Of a stretch of DNA of 64,000 nucleotides, positions 12,201-22,999 are shown piece by piece. The stretch is from Pterois miles (taxonomy: Eukaryota > Chordata > Actinopteri > Perciformes > Scorpaenidae). The stretch is taken from NCBI GenBank assembly GCA_947000775.1, contig CAMQGK010000416.1, positions 2,835,001-2,899,000 on the forward strand, in the 5' to 3' direction. Position numbers and translations under genes: made by a program. Positions within the stretch are counted from its first letter, which is position 1; each line of letters begins with the position of its first letter. The notes beneath the pieces are model-generated. The model saw only the letters and a list, made by a program, of their open reading frames with translations, was not told the origin of the DNA and did no database searches.

Positions 12201-15200
12201 GTTTTCTCAGGTGGAGGTACTTCCTGCTCACCAGGTCCCTTAAGGAAGACACCCTGTAAAGGAGGGGATTTATTCACTTTATTTATTCCTCCATATCACT
12301 AACATACTGTGCTAACACCACTGTGATGCAGCAGACACTGTATAACTAAGTGGTTTTTAGAAAGAAAGAAAGAAAGATATTCCTTTATTAGTCCCACAGT
12401 GGGGAAATTCAGTTTTAGAAATTTCAGTTTTCAAAGTGGGGTCTATCCTTGGGGGGATTTCAAGGGGTCCCCAGGAAAAAGGGGAATAATTTATCCATAA
12501 GTATTCCACTGACATAACATATGACCATTTTGGTCATAGGATTCATACACTTTCTGTAATAAAACATGTAAAATCAAAAATTATATTTTCAGATTTTCAG
12601 ATTCAGATTTTCTAGTATATACAGTAATAGCAAACAACCTCAACCCAAACAGTATGAGGCACAAGTGAAAAAATTACATGAATACCCAAAGAAAAAAAAG
12701 CAAAGAAAAGAAAAAAAAGAAAAAAAAAAAACTTAAAAAACCTCTCAGACTTAAAACCATCTTTGTGCATAACCAAAAGCATGTTGTATTCAAGTCTCTC
12801 AAATTGTTCATGTTGCAAGGTTACATCAGGTAGAATTCATTCCTCCTCTTCATCTGATGCCAAATCTCTACCCTTCACAAACACAGTAAATGGTCCCCAG
12901 ATCTTTTCGAATACATCTTGTTTGAAGGTAACTCTTTCTGAAGGAAGAGTTGTTAACATTTGCCTGATGCAATAGTTTACATCTGGTCTGGTAATTCTTT
13001 TTCTAAAACATTGCTATTGATCTTTTGGCATATAGAAGACATAAATCAATTAATATTCTTTCACTTTTGGTATAAAATAACTTCATCCATCGTAATTTTA
13101 TTTTACTACACTGCCACACACTGAAATAATGCTCCCTTCAACTTGGCACATTTTGTACATAAATCTGGGATATTACAATTGTATTTATTTAATTTTCCTG
13201 GGGTAATATATGTTCTCAAAAGCCATTTATACTGTAACAATCTTAATTATTAATTTATTGTGAGCTTTAGTACGAACTGATTCCCAGTCCTCAATTGATA
13301 TATCTATTTCCAAATCTTCCATCCACATATTCTAGTTTGTTATCAGCTCTCAGGTGAACAAAACATTAATAAATTATCTAGTTCTGATATAGCACATTTA
13401 CATAGACTATCCTTTGACAATACCTTTTCCAAGTTAGATTTCACTGGTTTAGTCAGGACATCTTTTTGGAACTTTCTACTAAAACTTCTGCGCTGATCTT
13501 TGTCATACCTATATCTAACTTCTTCAAATATTGTATTAGTAAGTATATAACCTGATTTTTTTCCTAATCCTTTTAATGCTCATGTTCTAAATACAGCATC
13601 TGCTCCTGGGGTGAAGCACTTGTTTTCCCATATAGGGCTGTACTGTGATAGCCAGCTTTCTTTAATGATAAAAAATTACCTTTAACATATTTAACAACTG
13701 GATTTGTAGTTTATTTTAATAAATTTGGAATTGTATTTGAATTTACATACAAAGGTAAGGGCAAATGTAAACCTTCCAATTCCATTTTCTTCCACTGTGG
13801 GATATTTCTTGCTGCAAAATAAAACTTCATCGCTCTGAGTTGTATTGCCCAGTAATACCAAATTACATTTGGACATTTCAAACCTCCTTTGTTGTATGGT
13901 AAGTGTAATAAACAGACAAATTTTAAGTTTTGAAAAAGTCCTCTGTTGGAGGGAGTGGGATATTTGGAACTCAATAAAGGTTCCTAGTTGTTTTTTAACA
14001 ATCACATCCAAATTTGGTATAATTTCTATTCTAAAATATGTGAGCTGTTTGGAATTGGGACGCTTCTTCAACTACGTTCTCCCTTTCCTTCTCATTGAGT
14101 ATCAAAATAGAAGACGGTCTTATTAACTGCATATCCTGAAATATCCCTAAACCTTCTTATTAACTCCAGCACAGATGGGATAGATCTCCTGAGGCTCGAA
14201 ACAAACAGAATAACATCATTTGTATTTAATGAGAGTTTATGTTCTACTCAATTGTTATTCCAGTGATGTTCCCATATGTTCTTACAGCTATAGCGAATGG
14301 TTGAATTGCTGAAGTAAATAAAAGTGGCATCCCTGATGGCATCCTCTTTTGATAGCAATTGGTTCTAATACACTTCTGTTTGTTAGTATTTCTGCTGTTG
14401 GATTTAATGAAAGCAGTTGAACCCATTTTAGAAACTTGTTCCAGTATCTTAATTGTTTAAAGATCTTAAAAAGATAAGGCCACTCCACCCTGTCAAAAGC
14501 CTTTTTGGCATTTAGGGATAGAAAGGCCTTATCAGAAGTGTCTTCCAAATTTTGAATGATGTTCAAAACTTTCCTGACAGTACGGAATCCCTGGCGCCCT
14601 AAAATAAATCCATTATGGTCCCTATGTACTAGATAATAATTGTTTCAGCTGTTTTGCTAAAATTTTGCAGAGGAGCTTAAGATCAGCATTTAATAAGCTT
14701 ATTGGTCTCATATTTGCCCATTTGTTGCTGGGCTTTCCTGGCTTTGGAAACAGAGTGATTAATGCTCCTGAACGATTTAGGTAGGCTTCCACTATGAATT
14801 CTACAAACATTTCCAGTAAAGGTTTCTGTAATTTGTTTTAAATATTTTATACAGGTCTATTGGTAGACCATCTGGTCCTGCTGTTTTTACCAGATTTCAT
14901 GTTGTCAATAGCTGTGCCCATTTCCTCTTGCTTAGGCTCTGTCTCCAGTATCTCATTAAACTCGTCAGGGATAGTTGGGATGTTCAGTTTATCTAAGAAT
15001 GCATTCTGGGTTTGTAGGTCAGCTTTAACATGAGATTCATACAACTTCTCATAATATTTTCTAAATTCTTTGTTTAGTTCAACAGGATCTATTATTGTAT
15101 CACCTTTATCATTTAAAATTGAAGTTATTCTTTTCCTGTCCCCTTGGTCTTAAATGACTGCCTGAGCCTGAATATATTAGAGGCTAACCTGTTTGCAGTA

Positions 15201-18200
15201 TACTGTATTCTGCTCTCAAGAGCAATACTTCCTACTCACAGTACTTCCTTTTCTACTGCATGGGTCCTTTTCTTAAATTTGTATCCTGGATTCCAAAAGT
15301 TGTCTTTTCTGGCATAATTTTCTAGATTTGAATCTAATTATGTGTCTCCTTAAAAAAGACTTGAAAGCATCCCACATTGCAGATTTTAGTGCAGTGATTT
15401 ATTTAAAACAAAGAAATTTTTACATTTACATACAGCCAATTTTACATTTACATCCAGCCTTCGTGCATGTGCGATTCATTTGCGATTCATTTGCAGTCTG
15501 GGCGCAGAGGGATGAACATCTCCTGCTCTGACTGCAGCTAGGAGGTACTGCTGTGCTACAAGGACTAGGTCGCCTGTGAGTGCTTTGGGGCGGGGGCGGG
15601 GTCCACTGCAGCACCTGCTGCTTGTTGAGAAGAGTAAGAACGATACCTGCCTTCACCTCAGTCTCCAAAAGTCTCAAATAACACCAGAAAAGTCACTAGA
15701 TGTGTCGCTAGTCACCAGAGGGGTCCGACAACTCCCTAAATATAGTGACAAAGTCTAAGTTGTTATGTTGAACTCAATGTGCCTAGACAAAAAACAGCCT
15801 CATTCTCCCAATTGAATGGGAACCCCCCCTCACTTATGTTGCTTCTGATTACTCTGTGGACAGATCCCTTGGATCAGCCCGCTAGGCCTCCTTTAAACCC
15901 TTAAATAAAATCAAGAGCGATAAGCCTGTCCTGCCCCATGCTACATTATATAGACATATAAACACTGCAAAAATTATGATTTGAAAAATTTAGTGTGAGC
16001 AATCAAAATAGATAAAATAGATCAGATATTGCCACAGCCCTTCACATAACAAGTACAGAATGCTTCCAGTGAAATAAAAATTAAATGCCAGTTGCCACTA
16101 TCCTTAATTTAAATGTGAATTAAGAAAACTGCTGCTACAAATAAAGAGCTCAAGTACCAATGTCTGTAACACTTAAGTTACCATAACCCATGACTTTAAC
16201 TTGTGGGAAAAGCTGCTATACAAAAGGGAAAGTAAATACTAGTGATACAGCTCTAGCCTTCAACATTAACATGAACCAGATAGCTACTAGAAAAGTAAAG
16301 GGGAAATTGCCTTCACTGTTTATTTACTTCTGTAGAAAGATCTTTGTATAATCCAACCTGCTGGTTCTTGTAAAAGATGTCTCTCTTCTTCTTAGCAGCC
16401 TTTAGTACAAAAAATCATGCTTATAATTCAGGAACTTCATTATTAAAGTTCTTGGCGAGGCTTCGGCGTCCCTCCTCGGTCCAACTCAGTGGACTCTATC
16501 ACAGTTGGGCTTTGCAGAGGTGCCAGGTCCAGTACCTCTGGTATCCAGTTTTCCAAAAACAAACAGGGATCTGGGCCTTCAGCTCCCTCACGCAGGCTCA
16601 CCAACCTAAAGTCTTCAGTCGGGATCTCGTCTCCACGTCAACAACTTCTGTCCTCCAGGACTTTATTTCTTTTCTCCAAGGCCTGTATCGTATCCCGCAA
16701 CCCCGTTCGCTTGTCTTCCACTTTTGACATGCGTCCACCTGTGACACTCTTTCGGTACCGCTGGCCACATCTTTCTGTGTTTGTGCAATGGTGGTCAGAA
16801 TCCCATCAAATCTGGCTGAGAACTCAGACTTTAAATTGTTTATTGCCATCAGTATCTCTTCCTTAGCTTCAGTGTGCTCACCTCCACTTTGCTCCGAAGC
16901 CTCCATGCTCACCTCTCAGCTAACTTTATGCTCCATGCTCTGCACCCTGAAGTCTGTCAGTTTCGATTGTGTGTTTTCCCTTTATCTTTGCTTGTATTTC
17001 CAGTTTTTGGCATCACTGTGATGAAAAAACCAAGTTGCCCGAGCGTTGAAAAAGCAGATGTAAAAAGTACAGCAAGATTTATTCAGAATTGTAGCAGAGC
17101 AGGCTAAGGCGTGACCCTCATAACTTGAAGCCATAACCAGAAGTTGTCCTCCCATGACATAGATTTTACTATACTTTCATTACCATGATCAACACACATT
17201 TTGATTTAGCACACACACAACACCCAACTATGTCCCACCCACACAGGATGTCTATGGTTATGTACAAGCTACCGTCATTGTGTTTCATCGTGGAATCTTT
17301 TACCTCTCATTTCAGTTGCCACGTTAAGTGGTTAGAGCAGCCACACATACCGGGTGAGCAGCACTGCGGCATCTGCTCATACGTGTGTGACATCCACACA
17401 GACAACACTGCTGCAGAGCTGCTACTACAGCCCTCAACAGATCATTTTCACTGTCTATTTTTGATGAGAGCCACATGAATCATGTAGAAAAATTAGGTGA
17501 CACATGGTGAATGTTTAGATGAACTGTCAACAGCTGAGCTGCACTGCTCACGGTACGTGTCTTCTGTACAGTACTGGTCCAACGACACTGGACACTACGC
17601 TGGACATTTTCAAACTCTTTCTTTATGTGGTTTAGATGCAAAAGGTTATGTCAGCTTTCAGTTTCTTCAAAGATCCAAATTCAATTAAATGTAAATCCCA
17701 GTTTGGCTGTGGTGAAAAGAGGTGAAAAAACTTTGAAATTATAAAACAACAGTAAAAAAGTGAAAAAACAACATTTTTCATATATATTGTATACTATATA
17801 CATGGCAACAATAACAGTAGTTTATTGTATGATTAGAATGTGCTGATTGGCTCTGATGATGGGGAAATGACTAATATAACATGATTCCAAATCAAGATAT
17901 CAGATATACTGTATTTGACATTAGAGAACAGTAAAATGCAGTAGAATCTTACTTTGACAGTTGGCCAAGGTCCTCACAAGAGAAAGGAACCAGCAGTTTG
18001 AAGTGGGTCAGAGTGTTCCCAGTGCACCAATCCAGCACCAGCTTTCGGACCACTGTACTTTTCCCTGTTCCCACAGCCCCGTACAGCAGCACATTGAGCC
18101 CCCGGCACTCACTCCAGGTATCAGTGGGCTCAAACAGCTGTTCCACAGTCACAGAGGGGTTGGTGGGGGTCTTGGTTTGGAGGGGGGCGCTGAGCAGTCC

Positions 18201-21200
18201 TGCCCTCTCCTCAGCTTTTCTTTCCAGGATCAGTGGATCCACATGCATGGTCTCTGGGCTGAAGTAACCACCAAATTGTTTCTCCTCCTGCGGAAGGTGG
18301 CTGAACCATAGGAAGAGCTTCCTCTTGTGGATCTCTATGGGGTCTACTGTAAGAGAGAAAAGGGGACATGATCAGGGTCATTTTCTTCACAAAGCTCCTC
18401 CAGATCCACAGACAACATCATACAGTTTTTTACAGGCCACACAGCATTGCTATGAAAAAACCAGAATAGATCTGATATGCTCTGTTTGATGATGCTGAAG
18501 CCTGGTGTTTATATCACATTTATCACTACTGTTGTTGTAATCTTGTTGTATATATTATGTTTTTTGTATATATACACAGTATATTATATTCAGTGTGCTC
18601 AGTGTTTCTTGACTACCTCTACAGACACTGCCTTTAACTTGTAGTCCATCATACTCAGGACTACAATTCCCTTGATGCGTAGCCAGACAGGATCAACTGA
18701 TTGACACATGTTGTACATTAAAGCTAATAAAGTGATGTTACTTAAAGCTCGCTTATTAAAAAGCTTTTTGGACAGATTTGAGTGTGTGGATGCTTTTTTT
18801 CTTTTTCACATTAATAGTTTTTATTGAGAGTATTTCAAAAATCATTGTTTTTCCAAAAGGTTTCTCGTCAATAGCCTACTTTTACAAATATATGAGGATA
18901 AACTGTAACAGAAAAAAGGAAGACAGAAAAAGGAATTATATCTACCTATAATTACTTGATAAATATTTATAAAAAATCTTTTTGTCCGTTTGTGTGGATG
19001 TTTTTTTTCATTAAGTTTTGAAGATTAAGTACCACAGCTGATACTGGATGAGCAGTGTTTTTTTTTTTCTTCTTCTTTTGGAGTGCCGCTTTAAAAAAAT
19101 GGGAAAATTCACATTTTAATGATGCCATTTGCTACAACTATCTATTGTTTAGGTAGGTTTACTGAGAGGTACACTGGGGCATCATCATGCATGAATTCTC
19201 ACAGTTTCCTCTCAACATTCCATTGCAGCAAGTACATTTTAGGGATGCCACAATATCAGAAATAAGTAGGCAATACCAATTCCAGTGAATTTTCAGGATT
19301 CTACCAAATTCAATACCATGGCAAAAAAAACCCCAAAACAAAACAAAAAACAAAACAATAAATCCCATGTAATTCAACATGCACTCATTTCTTAAAAACA
19401 CTGATGTGAAAACATCACCCTCAAACAAATAGATTTATTCAGGTTTTCAGGCAAGAAACTTAATTTTACGAGATTACATTAAAATGAGAAAAATGAGAAT
19501 ATTGTAATTTACCTTCGCCCAACAGTCATTTCAATGGACAGACCGTGATGATTTCATAATGTAACTTAATGGTGCCCCCCTTAACATTAGTGGCTCTGTT
19601 ATTTGTCCTAGCAGGACTGTGCTGCCCACCAGCTGCTAACAGCTAACGTTAACAACTCTCCTCCTGTTGATTTCAACACAGATTTGTTGTTCACAGTGTC
19701 GCATCAGGGAAAAATGGGGTGTGTCCCTCAGGTTTAGAGGAACCACACTGTTCTCACAATGGTTCTCTATTCCCATCACGGTATTCTCAGTACTGTAGAA
19801 AAAGAGTACCTTGACGTTTTAGAATTTTGGCATGGACTTGGTACTGAAATATGGGTTCTAGTGACATCCCTAGTATTTTGGAGCTGTGCAAGCCGTCAAC
19901 TGTGACCTTAACATGGCGGCTGCTCAGAGGTAGAGAGGGTCGCCCACTAATTGGAGGGTGGTTCGATCCAAGGCTCCTTCAGTCCACATGTCCAAGTGTC
20001 GCTGAGCAAGATACTGAACCCCAAACTGCTCCTGAGGGCTGAACCATCAGTGTGTCACTGAGTATTTAGATTAGATCCTGATGTGCAGGGTGGCACCTTG
20101 CATGGCAGCCTCTGCCATCAGTGTATGAATGTGTGTGAATGGGTGAATACTGACATGTAGTGTAAAGAGCTTTGAATGGTTGGAAGTGGCTCTATATAAA
20201 TTCAGTCCATTTACCATTGACCCATTTACGAAAAGATCCAAATTGAACACTGTAAGTGGACTACTTGTTTACTATAAGCAAGTTATTTAAACAGCATCTG
20301 TATACGAATGATTCTGTCCCAAGCTTTTTGATCCATATAAGCAGTTGATCATTGTAATCGTGATCACTATAAGCCATTTCCACTGCATATACTGGCCATC
20401 ATGACACAACCATCACAGTGTTTCCCCTCGGTTGACTGCTTTGGGGGGGGGGGGGCAGATGGGATAATAGTCACCACTATTAGCTTATGTCTATGGCATT
20501 TTACATTACATAAATTAGCTTAGCAGCTATCAGACATTTCCTTACTCATAGCTCTTCCACTTTCACTGTAGTATATTTTTGAGAGAATACAACAAATAGA
20601 GACAGTGTGTCTAAATAGTCAAACTAGATTAATCAATAATGCAATGTTAATCAAAAGTAAATGATTATGTATATTCACCCAGCAAAAAACACTTTCTGTT
20701 AGTATGTACAGAAAGTAACTCACACGCACAGTACATGCCATTTGTTTTGATTATGCAATTATGAATACATTCTGATTCAATTAATGCATATCACCTGATT
20801 TTGATTATACATTTATCACTGTAAAATGAATGTGTCATGTACCCTCACTTCTAATTAAGTGTAGACTGTGAGCTATATTTAGACCGTTGCCTGGTAACCT
20901 GTTTATGTATAGGCTGTAAATTGTACCTGAACTTTGCCGGAAACCTTGTTTGGTTTGAACTGTTTGAACTCCTAAACAGTAACTACAATATGTTTCTGAA
21001 AACATTTGAGGAGCAAAATAGTTATTATGGTAACAGAATATTGATTCATATTTGATCAGTGCTGCCTAGTGTGACCGATCTGAGTTTGCGAGTGATTGAC
21101 AGCTGCTCAGAGACAGCAAGGCTCCAGCTCAGCTCTGTGTGGTGAAAAATTTTAATTTTTATTTACACCTGAATGAAAAGGTTCCAGCTGGGCAACCAAT

Positions 21201-22958
21201 GTTAAAAGTTTGTCTGGAGCTCTGTAAGGTGTCAAACTGGGTGATCTAGTTCTAAAATGAAACCAGATTCAGCAGTATTTATCTCTTAAAATGTTTTCAG
21301 ATGTAGATTTTGGTGGATTGTTTGAACGGAATAATATTACTGTTGTAGTTATATGTGAGAAAGTCATATGTTGGCAAATAGCAATAAAGCTTGAAACTGA
21401 GCTATGCACCTGGTTCTGAAGAGGCGGAGCAGAAGGTCCTGCAGTGAAAGCCAGTGGCTGGGTGCAGAGAAACCTCCACCCTCCTCTTCCACCTCCATGC
21501 TCCGAGCAGCTGAGTCAGCTGTCTGGAAAACACAACACATCATAAAGTTTGGTTCAAATCAACAGAGACAAGCTAGAAAGGTTACTTCAATCCCACAGTC
21601 AAAAACACACTTCCCTGACAATGCAGTTTCAGTTCAAGTTTCAAACTGATCCAAGATCTGCCTCACATGGTAGTTTATTGGCAGAGAACAGCTGTTCTTA
21701 GGTTGTTTGCAGGTTATAGCAAGTAAACTGACATACCTGCAAGGCATTGACATTCTACACAAGGACACACAATTACACCTTGAAACTCAACTAAGACTTG
21801 TCAAATGCTGCTCTACTAAGAGAATTTCTTTGTATGGCATTCTAATGGCATTCTATGGGGGCGGCAGTAGCTCAGTCTGTAGGGAGCTGGCTTGGGAACC
21901 GGAGGGTCACCGGTTCAAGTCCCGCCATGGACCAAGAACTGAGTGTGAACTGGTAGCTGGAGAGGTGCCAGTTTACCTCTTGGGCACTGCCGAGGTGCCC
22001 CTGAGCAAGGCACCAAACCCTCAACTGCTCGGGGCGCTTGTCAGGAGCAGCCCCATCACTCTGACATCTCTCTCCATTGTTGCATGTGAGTGTTCGGGTC
22101 TGCATGTACCGTGTATAAGTTAACAACAGAGTGAAAAAATTGAATTTCCCCTCGTGGGACTAATAAAGGACTATCTTCTTCTTCTTCTTCTTCTAAGGAA
22201 TGAAGCGGGAATATGAAGCAATATGATAGATGGCTCTTTCCCAGAAGGCAGCAGAGAAATAAAGTGAAGCTTGTGTTCTTTACTGTTGTGAGTTGCTCCT
22301 TACTACCTCTTATTACGCAGGAGGAGTGACAGTAACTACTTTTTGTAATAAACACTTTTGGAGACCACACCACCTGTTGCACCTGAACTTCTGGCAAGCT
22401 TCTATTTTAATTTGTTTTTACATAAATTGTATACAGTATTTTATTATATTTTGCACTGAATGTGCATACAAGCAGAAGCCAGTTATTTTTTAGAAGATAG
22501 TTCGCTATACTATCTGCTAATTGAAATAATGCCAACAACTAAAGTGGCTGTACATCAGCATCAAGCTTTAAGTGTTAACAGAAGGCCACACAGATGTCAG
22601 GGCTCAACATGAACTTTTTGAGAGACCATTAAGACCAGTGGTGAGCTGGTACTCTTCAAGTGCCAATAATACACACTAACTGATTCATGGTGTTAGTAGA
22701 TTACCCTTAAAATAAATGTTTTCTTAAAATAAGTCAGTCAAACTGAAAAAAATGAACAACAAAGGTGATAGGAACGTTCTCTCTGTTAAAGTTGGGCTAT
22801 GTTCTTGAAAGCCCGAAAACAGAGCCATGAGGAGATGCAGAAGTTGTTTTCTCTCAGAACGCTTGAATTACAATATGTGAAAGATTATCAATGACAGTCA
22901 CCAACCTGTGCAGTGTGCTCATCTTCCTGTTCTGCTGCCTCTTTATGGCCCCGAGCAT
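3104..22958 (-). CDS. nlrx1: NLRX1, mitochondrial NLR family protein, complete coding region in 11 exons
   Basis: Coding exons, 5' to 3': 22958-22906, 21522-21410, 18346-17953, 12253-12022, 11693-10526, 9544-9361, 8881-8786, 7115-7029, 6135-5884, 3599-3395 and 3253-3104. All introns have GT-AG ends and the phases chain to one 977-residue frame ending in TAA; mammalian NLRX1 is about 975 residues. Seen: a basic N-terminus that looks like a mitochondrial presequence; Walker A GAVGTGKST at residues 145-153; Walker B LFLFNGME near 219; the NLR motifs GFNDPDRQRAYF and VPAMQEYLAALYV; LRR units from about 715; a charged helical tail from about 900. Family knowledge: NLRX1 sits in mitochondria and tunes antiviral MAVS signalling, NF-kappaB and reactive oxygen, and its C-terminus binds RNA. 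The start ATG is the first codon of coding exon 1, two bases after the splice acceptor. Confidence 0.93.
3395..3599 (-). CDS. nlrx1: nlrx1 coding exon 10 (end of LRRs, start of C-terminal tail)
   Basis: Encodes residues 860-928. It opens with LYLNPLSDVGKQSL, the end of the last LRR, then a basic SGRRVKVLASVTE segment and an acidic/aromatic stretch SEDWHPILSVIRENASSWDR that leads into the C-terminal helical region. Acceptor TTTGTATAG, donor CTTAAG then GTACAC. Confidence 0.9.
3870..4450. repeat. Dispersed fish repeats in nlrx1 intron 10
   Basis: 3870-4000 has an AATAATAATAGATTTTATTTATAGAGCACC-like tail seen at the ends of many fish SINE/LINE copies (recognised in parts). 4160-4450 resembles a common teleost repeat recognised from family knowledge, with CATCCCACAAGAGCTGCAG and CATCTAGCCATCACAATTTG. 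Neither was checked against a library. Confidence 0.4.
4509..4870 (+). mobile_element. Rex1/CR1-like LINE fragment, reverse transcriptase
   Basis: Conceptual translation gives NDLVIASDKGLVSVLVLLDL, then SAAFDTIDHH, then VSHGVPQGSVLG and a YTDDT motif in place of YADDT. These are RT motifs of the CR1/L2/Rex1 group. Stops and frameshifts make it a pseudogene. It is antisense to nlrx1 and lies in intron 10. Confidence 0.8.
5884..6135 (-). CDS. nlrx1: nlrx1 coding exon 9 (three LRR units)
   Basis: A 252-base exon (three times 84) holding three LRR modules: LCDNPLLESGACTLLDAL, LTHLSLMHTGLGDQGALELA and LQELNVAYNNIGDNAALTLV. Acceptor TTTTTCAG, donor GTGCA then GTAAGC. Confidence 0.93.
7029..7115 (-). 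CDS. nlrx1: nlrx1 coding exon 8 (LRR unit)
   Basis: An 87-base exon coding for LQFNSLGPESCIILRDLLLD and neighbours, one leucine-rich repeat. Acceptor TGTCCTCAG, donor CTACA then GTAAGA. The phase joins exons 7 and 9 without a stop. Confidence 0.9.
7400..7561 (+). mobile_element. PIF/Harbinger-like remnant with Myb/SANT-type N-terminus
   Basis: ATGGACGAGTCTGC opens a peptide SRAAYFTIEEQTIIVDKYEY that resembles the start of the Myb/SANT-like protein of Harbinger elements. The homologous stretch at 32205-32400 has the same order of blocks. Here it stops abruptly where Tc1 sequence begins. The family call is an inference from a short match. Confidence 0.4.
7562..8450 (-). mobile_element. Tc1-like DNA transposon, inactive, 3'-truncated
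   Basis: Minus-strand translation in three frames gives Tc1 transposase blocks: MARLSTPTRHRQKHKE, RAISSELTETSGTQVHPS, RSLARSGLNGRVAAKKP, and QQDNDPKHTANVIKNV, which holds the second catalytic Asp. Several frameshifts are present and the C-terminal part with the last acidic residue is missing. The end at about 8447, ACTTTTTGTGTATATA on the plus strand, looks like a Tc1 terminus. It lies in nlrx1 intron 8. Confidence 0.75.
8786..8881 (-). CDS. nlrx1: nlrx1 coding exon 7 (LRR unit)
   Basis: A 96-base exon coding for YHLEELDLSSCLLTHEMLQI and following residues: one leucine-rich repeat with the LxxLDLSxCxL consensus. The acceptor TCTTCCTATAG sits about 30 bases from a tandem repeat; donor CTCAA then GTGAGA. 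Confidence 0.9.
8912..9150. repeat. Minisatellite of CAGACAGTAAGACT-type units
   Basis: About fifteen degenerate copies of a 14-16 base unit (ACTCAGACAGTAAG with variants GTTCAGACAGTAAG and GACTCAGTCAGTAAG). It lies in the nlrx1 intron, ending about 30 bases upstream of the acceptor of coding exon 7. Confidence 0.85.
9361..9544 (-). CDS. nlrx1: nlrx1 coding exon 6 (linker into LRR domain)
   Basis: Acceptor TTTACTGCTAG, donor TACAAG then GTAAAG. It encodes residues 654-715, including MDLLVLLYEFQNPRLTAEVL, a segment typical of NLRX1, and IRTIRLTNIRMTSLKCFVLS, which begins the leucine-rich repeats. Confidence 0.9.
9545..10525. other. nlrx1 intron 6, no further feature seen
   Basis: No exon-like frame, no recognisable repeat family and no strong symmetry were seen, apart from an A-rich run near 9600. 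Confidence 0.5.
10526..11693 (-). CDS. nlrx1: nlrx1 coding exon 5 (large NACHT / winged-helix exon)
   Basis: A 1168-base exon, as expected for the long NACHT exon of NLR genes. The true 5' boundary is the acceptor TTTCTCAG before GCCAGC at 11693; the open frame runs further upstream into intron, so the ATG near 11735 is not real. It encodes residues 265-654: the sensor strand ILVTTRLSAL, then GFNDPDRQRAYF, then FRTDILDFFLAPCV, then the winged-helix motif RRYVFAVPAMQEYLAALYV. Donor GTCAGAG then GTAACG. Confidence 0.94.
12022..12253 (-). CDS. nlrx1: nlrx1 coding exon 4 (Walker B of NACHT)
   Basis: Acceptor CCTTTACAG, donor CCTGAG then GTAAGG. It encodes residues 187-264. The Walker B strand reads DVLFLFNGMEKMKLDF, with Asn-Gly in place of the DG(L/F)DE seen in many NLRs. 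Confidence 0.92.
12358..12415 (-). repeat. (AAAG)n plus SINE tail fragment
   Basis: Short AAAG repeats are followed by TTCCTTTATTAGTCCCACAG, the reverse complement of the 3' tail of the tRNA-derived SINE at 21856. Only the tail is kept. Confidence 0.6.
12840..17040 (-). mobile_element. L1-like LINE, degenerate, sense to nlrx1 in intron 4
   Basis: Minus-strand reading from 5' to 3': an ORF1-like part (16912 to about 16280) with INNLKSEFSARFDGILTTIA, VVDVETRSRL, EGAEGPDPCLFLENWIPEV and DIFYKNQQVGLYKDLSTEVN; then, after a foreign block at 15375-15765, RT parts with NIPTIPDEFNEILETEPKQE, ALITLFPKPGKP, MRPISLLNADLKLL, LSLNAKKAFDRVEWPYLFKI and KGGLKCPNVIWYYWAIQLRA; then a C-terminal region to about 12840. 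Stops and frameshifts are frequent and the endonuclease part is not evident, so it is dead. The order and orientation fit one insertion. The exact ends were not found. Confidence 0.8.
15375..15765 (+). mobile_element. Transposon fragment inserted in the L1 copy
   Basis: Closely matches 59455-59855 in the same orientation: GATTTTAGTGCAG(T/C)GATTTATT, GAACATCTCCTGCTCTGACT, GCCTGTGAGTGCTTTGGGGC and CTTGTTGAGAAGAGTAAGAAC. It separates the ORF1-like and RT-like parts of the L1. Confidence 0.65.
17953..18346 (-). CDS. nlrx1: nlrx1 coding exon 3 (Walker A / P-loop of NACHT)
   Basis: Acceptor CTCTCTTACAG, donor TCAAA then GTAAGA. It encodes residues 56-187. The P-loop GAVGTGKST (145-153) is preceded by the beta-strand GLNVLLY and followed by VVRKLVLDWCTG, the usual order in NACHT ATPases. 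The segment before it carries the conserved VDPLILERKAEERAGLL. Confidence 0.93.
19240..19872. mobile_element. hAT-like MITE with TAGGGATG(C/T)CAC termini
   Basis: The left end is TAGGGATGCCACAATATC; the right end read on the other strand is TAGGGATGTCACTAGAAC. The element is 633 bases and has no transposase. Flanks AGTACATTTT and AGTATTTTG are similar but not a clean 8-bp duplication. Confidence 0.65.
19890..20215 (+). mobile_element. tRNA-derived SINE
   Basis: A-box-like CAGAGGTAGAGAGGGTCG and B-box-like GGTTCGATCCAAGG are followed by the fish SINE body (CCACATGTCCAAGTGTCGCT, GAGCAAGATACTGAACCCCA) and a tail with GTAAAGAGCTTTGAATGG and ATATAAATTCAGTCCATTTA. It lies 18 bases from the MITE ending at 19872. 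Confidence 0.75.
20980..21150 (+). repeat. Dispersed repeat, partner at 38995-39170
   Basis: Both copies read AACAGTAACTACA, TGTTTCTGAAAACA(T/C)TTGAGG, GTAACAGAATATTGATTCA and CAGTGCTGCCTAGT in order. The family is unknown to me. Confidence 0.6.
21410..21522 (-). CDS. nlrx1: nlrx1 coding exon 2 (presequence, continued)
   Basis: Acceptor GTTTTCCAG, donor CCAG then GTGCAT. It encodes residues 18-56, including LTQLLGAWRWKRRVEVSLHP, a basic amphipathic stretch, then a short Ser-rich linker. Together with exon 1 it supplies a presequence of roughly 50 residues. Confidence 0.88.
21856..22194 (+). mobile_element. tRNA-derived SINE (AFC-like), nearly complete
   Basis: The head GGCGGCAGTAGCTCAGTCTG (A box) and CCGGTTCAAGTCCC (B box) show tRNA origin. 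A shared body follows (GAGAGGTGCCAGTTTACCTC, CTGAGCAAGGCACCAAACCC) and a tail GGGACTAATAAAGGA with (CTT)n. It lies between nlrx1 coding exons 1 and 2 and is the best reference copy in the window. Confidence 0.85.
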
Positions 22959-22959
22959 T
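22906..22959 (-). CDS. nlrx1: nlrx1 coding exon 1 (start codon, presequence)
   Basis: The acceptor TTTTTCCACAG is followed by AATG, so the ATG is at 22958-22956. The exon gives 17 codons plus two bases; the peptide begins MLGAIKRQQNRKM and has several Arg and Lys but no acidic residue, as expected of a matrix-targeting presequence. Donor: CACAG then GTTGGT. Confidence 0.85.
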
Positions 22960-22999
22960 CTGTGGAAAAATAGTTAGCATGCAAAGTGAGATAATGTTA

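Noticed and set aside
13200..14100. Possible host gene in the L1 region
   Set aside because: KGGLKCPNVIWYYWAIQLRA and neighbouring blocks are the C-terminal part of an L1-type ORF2.
19890..20215. Possible functional tRNA gene
   Set aside because: A and B boxes are present but no cloverleaf or anticodon arm can be drawn; the body and tail are those of a SINE.
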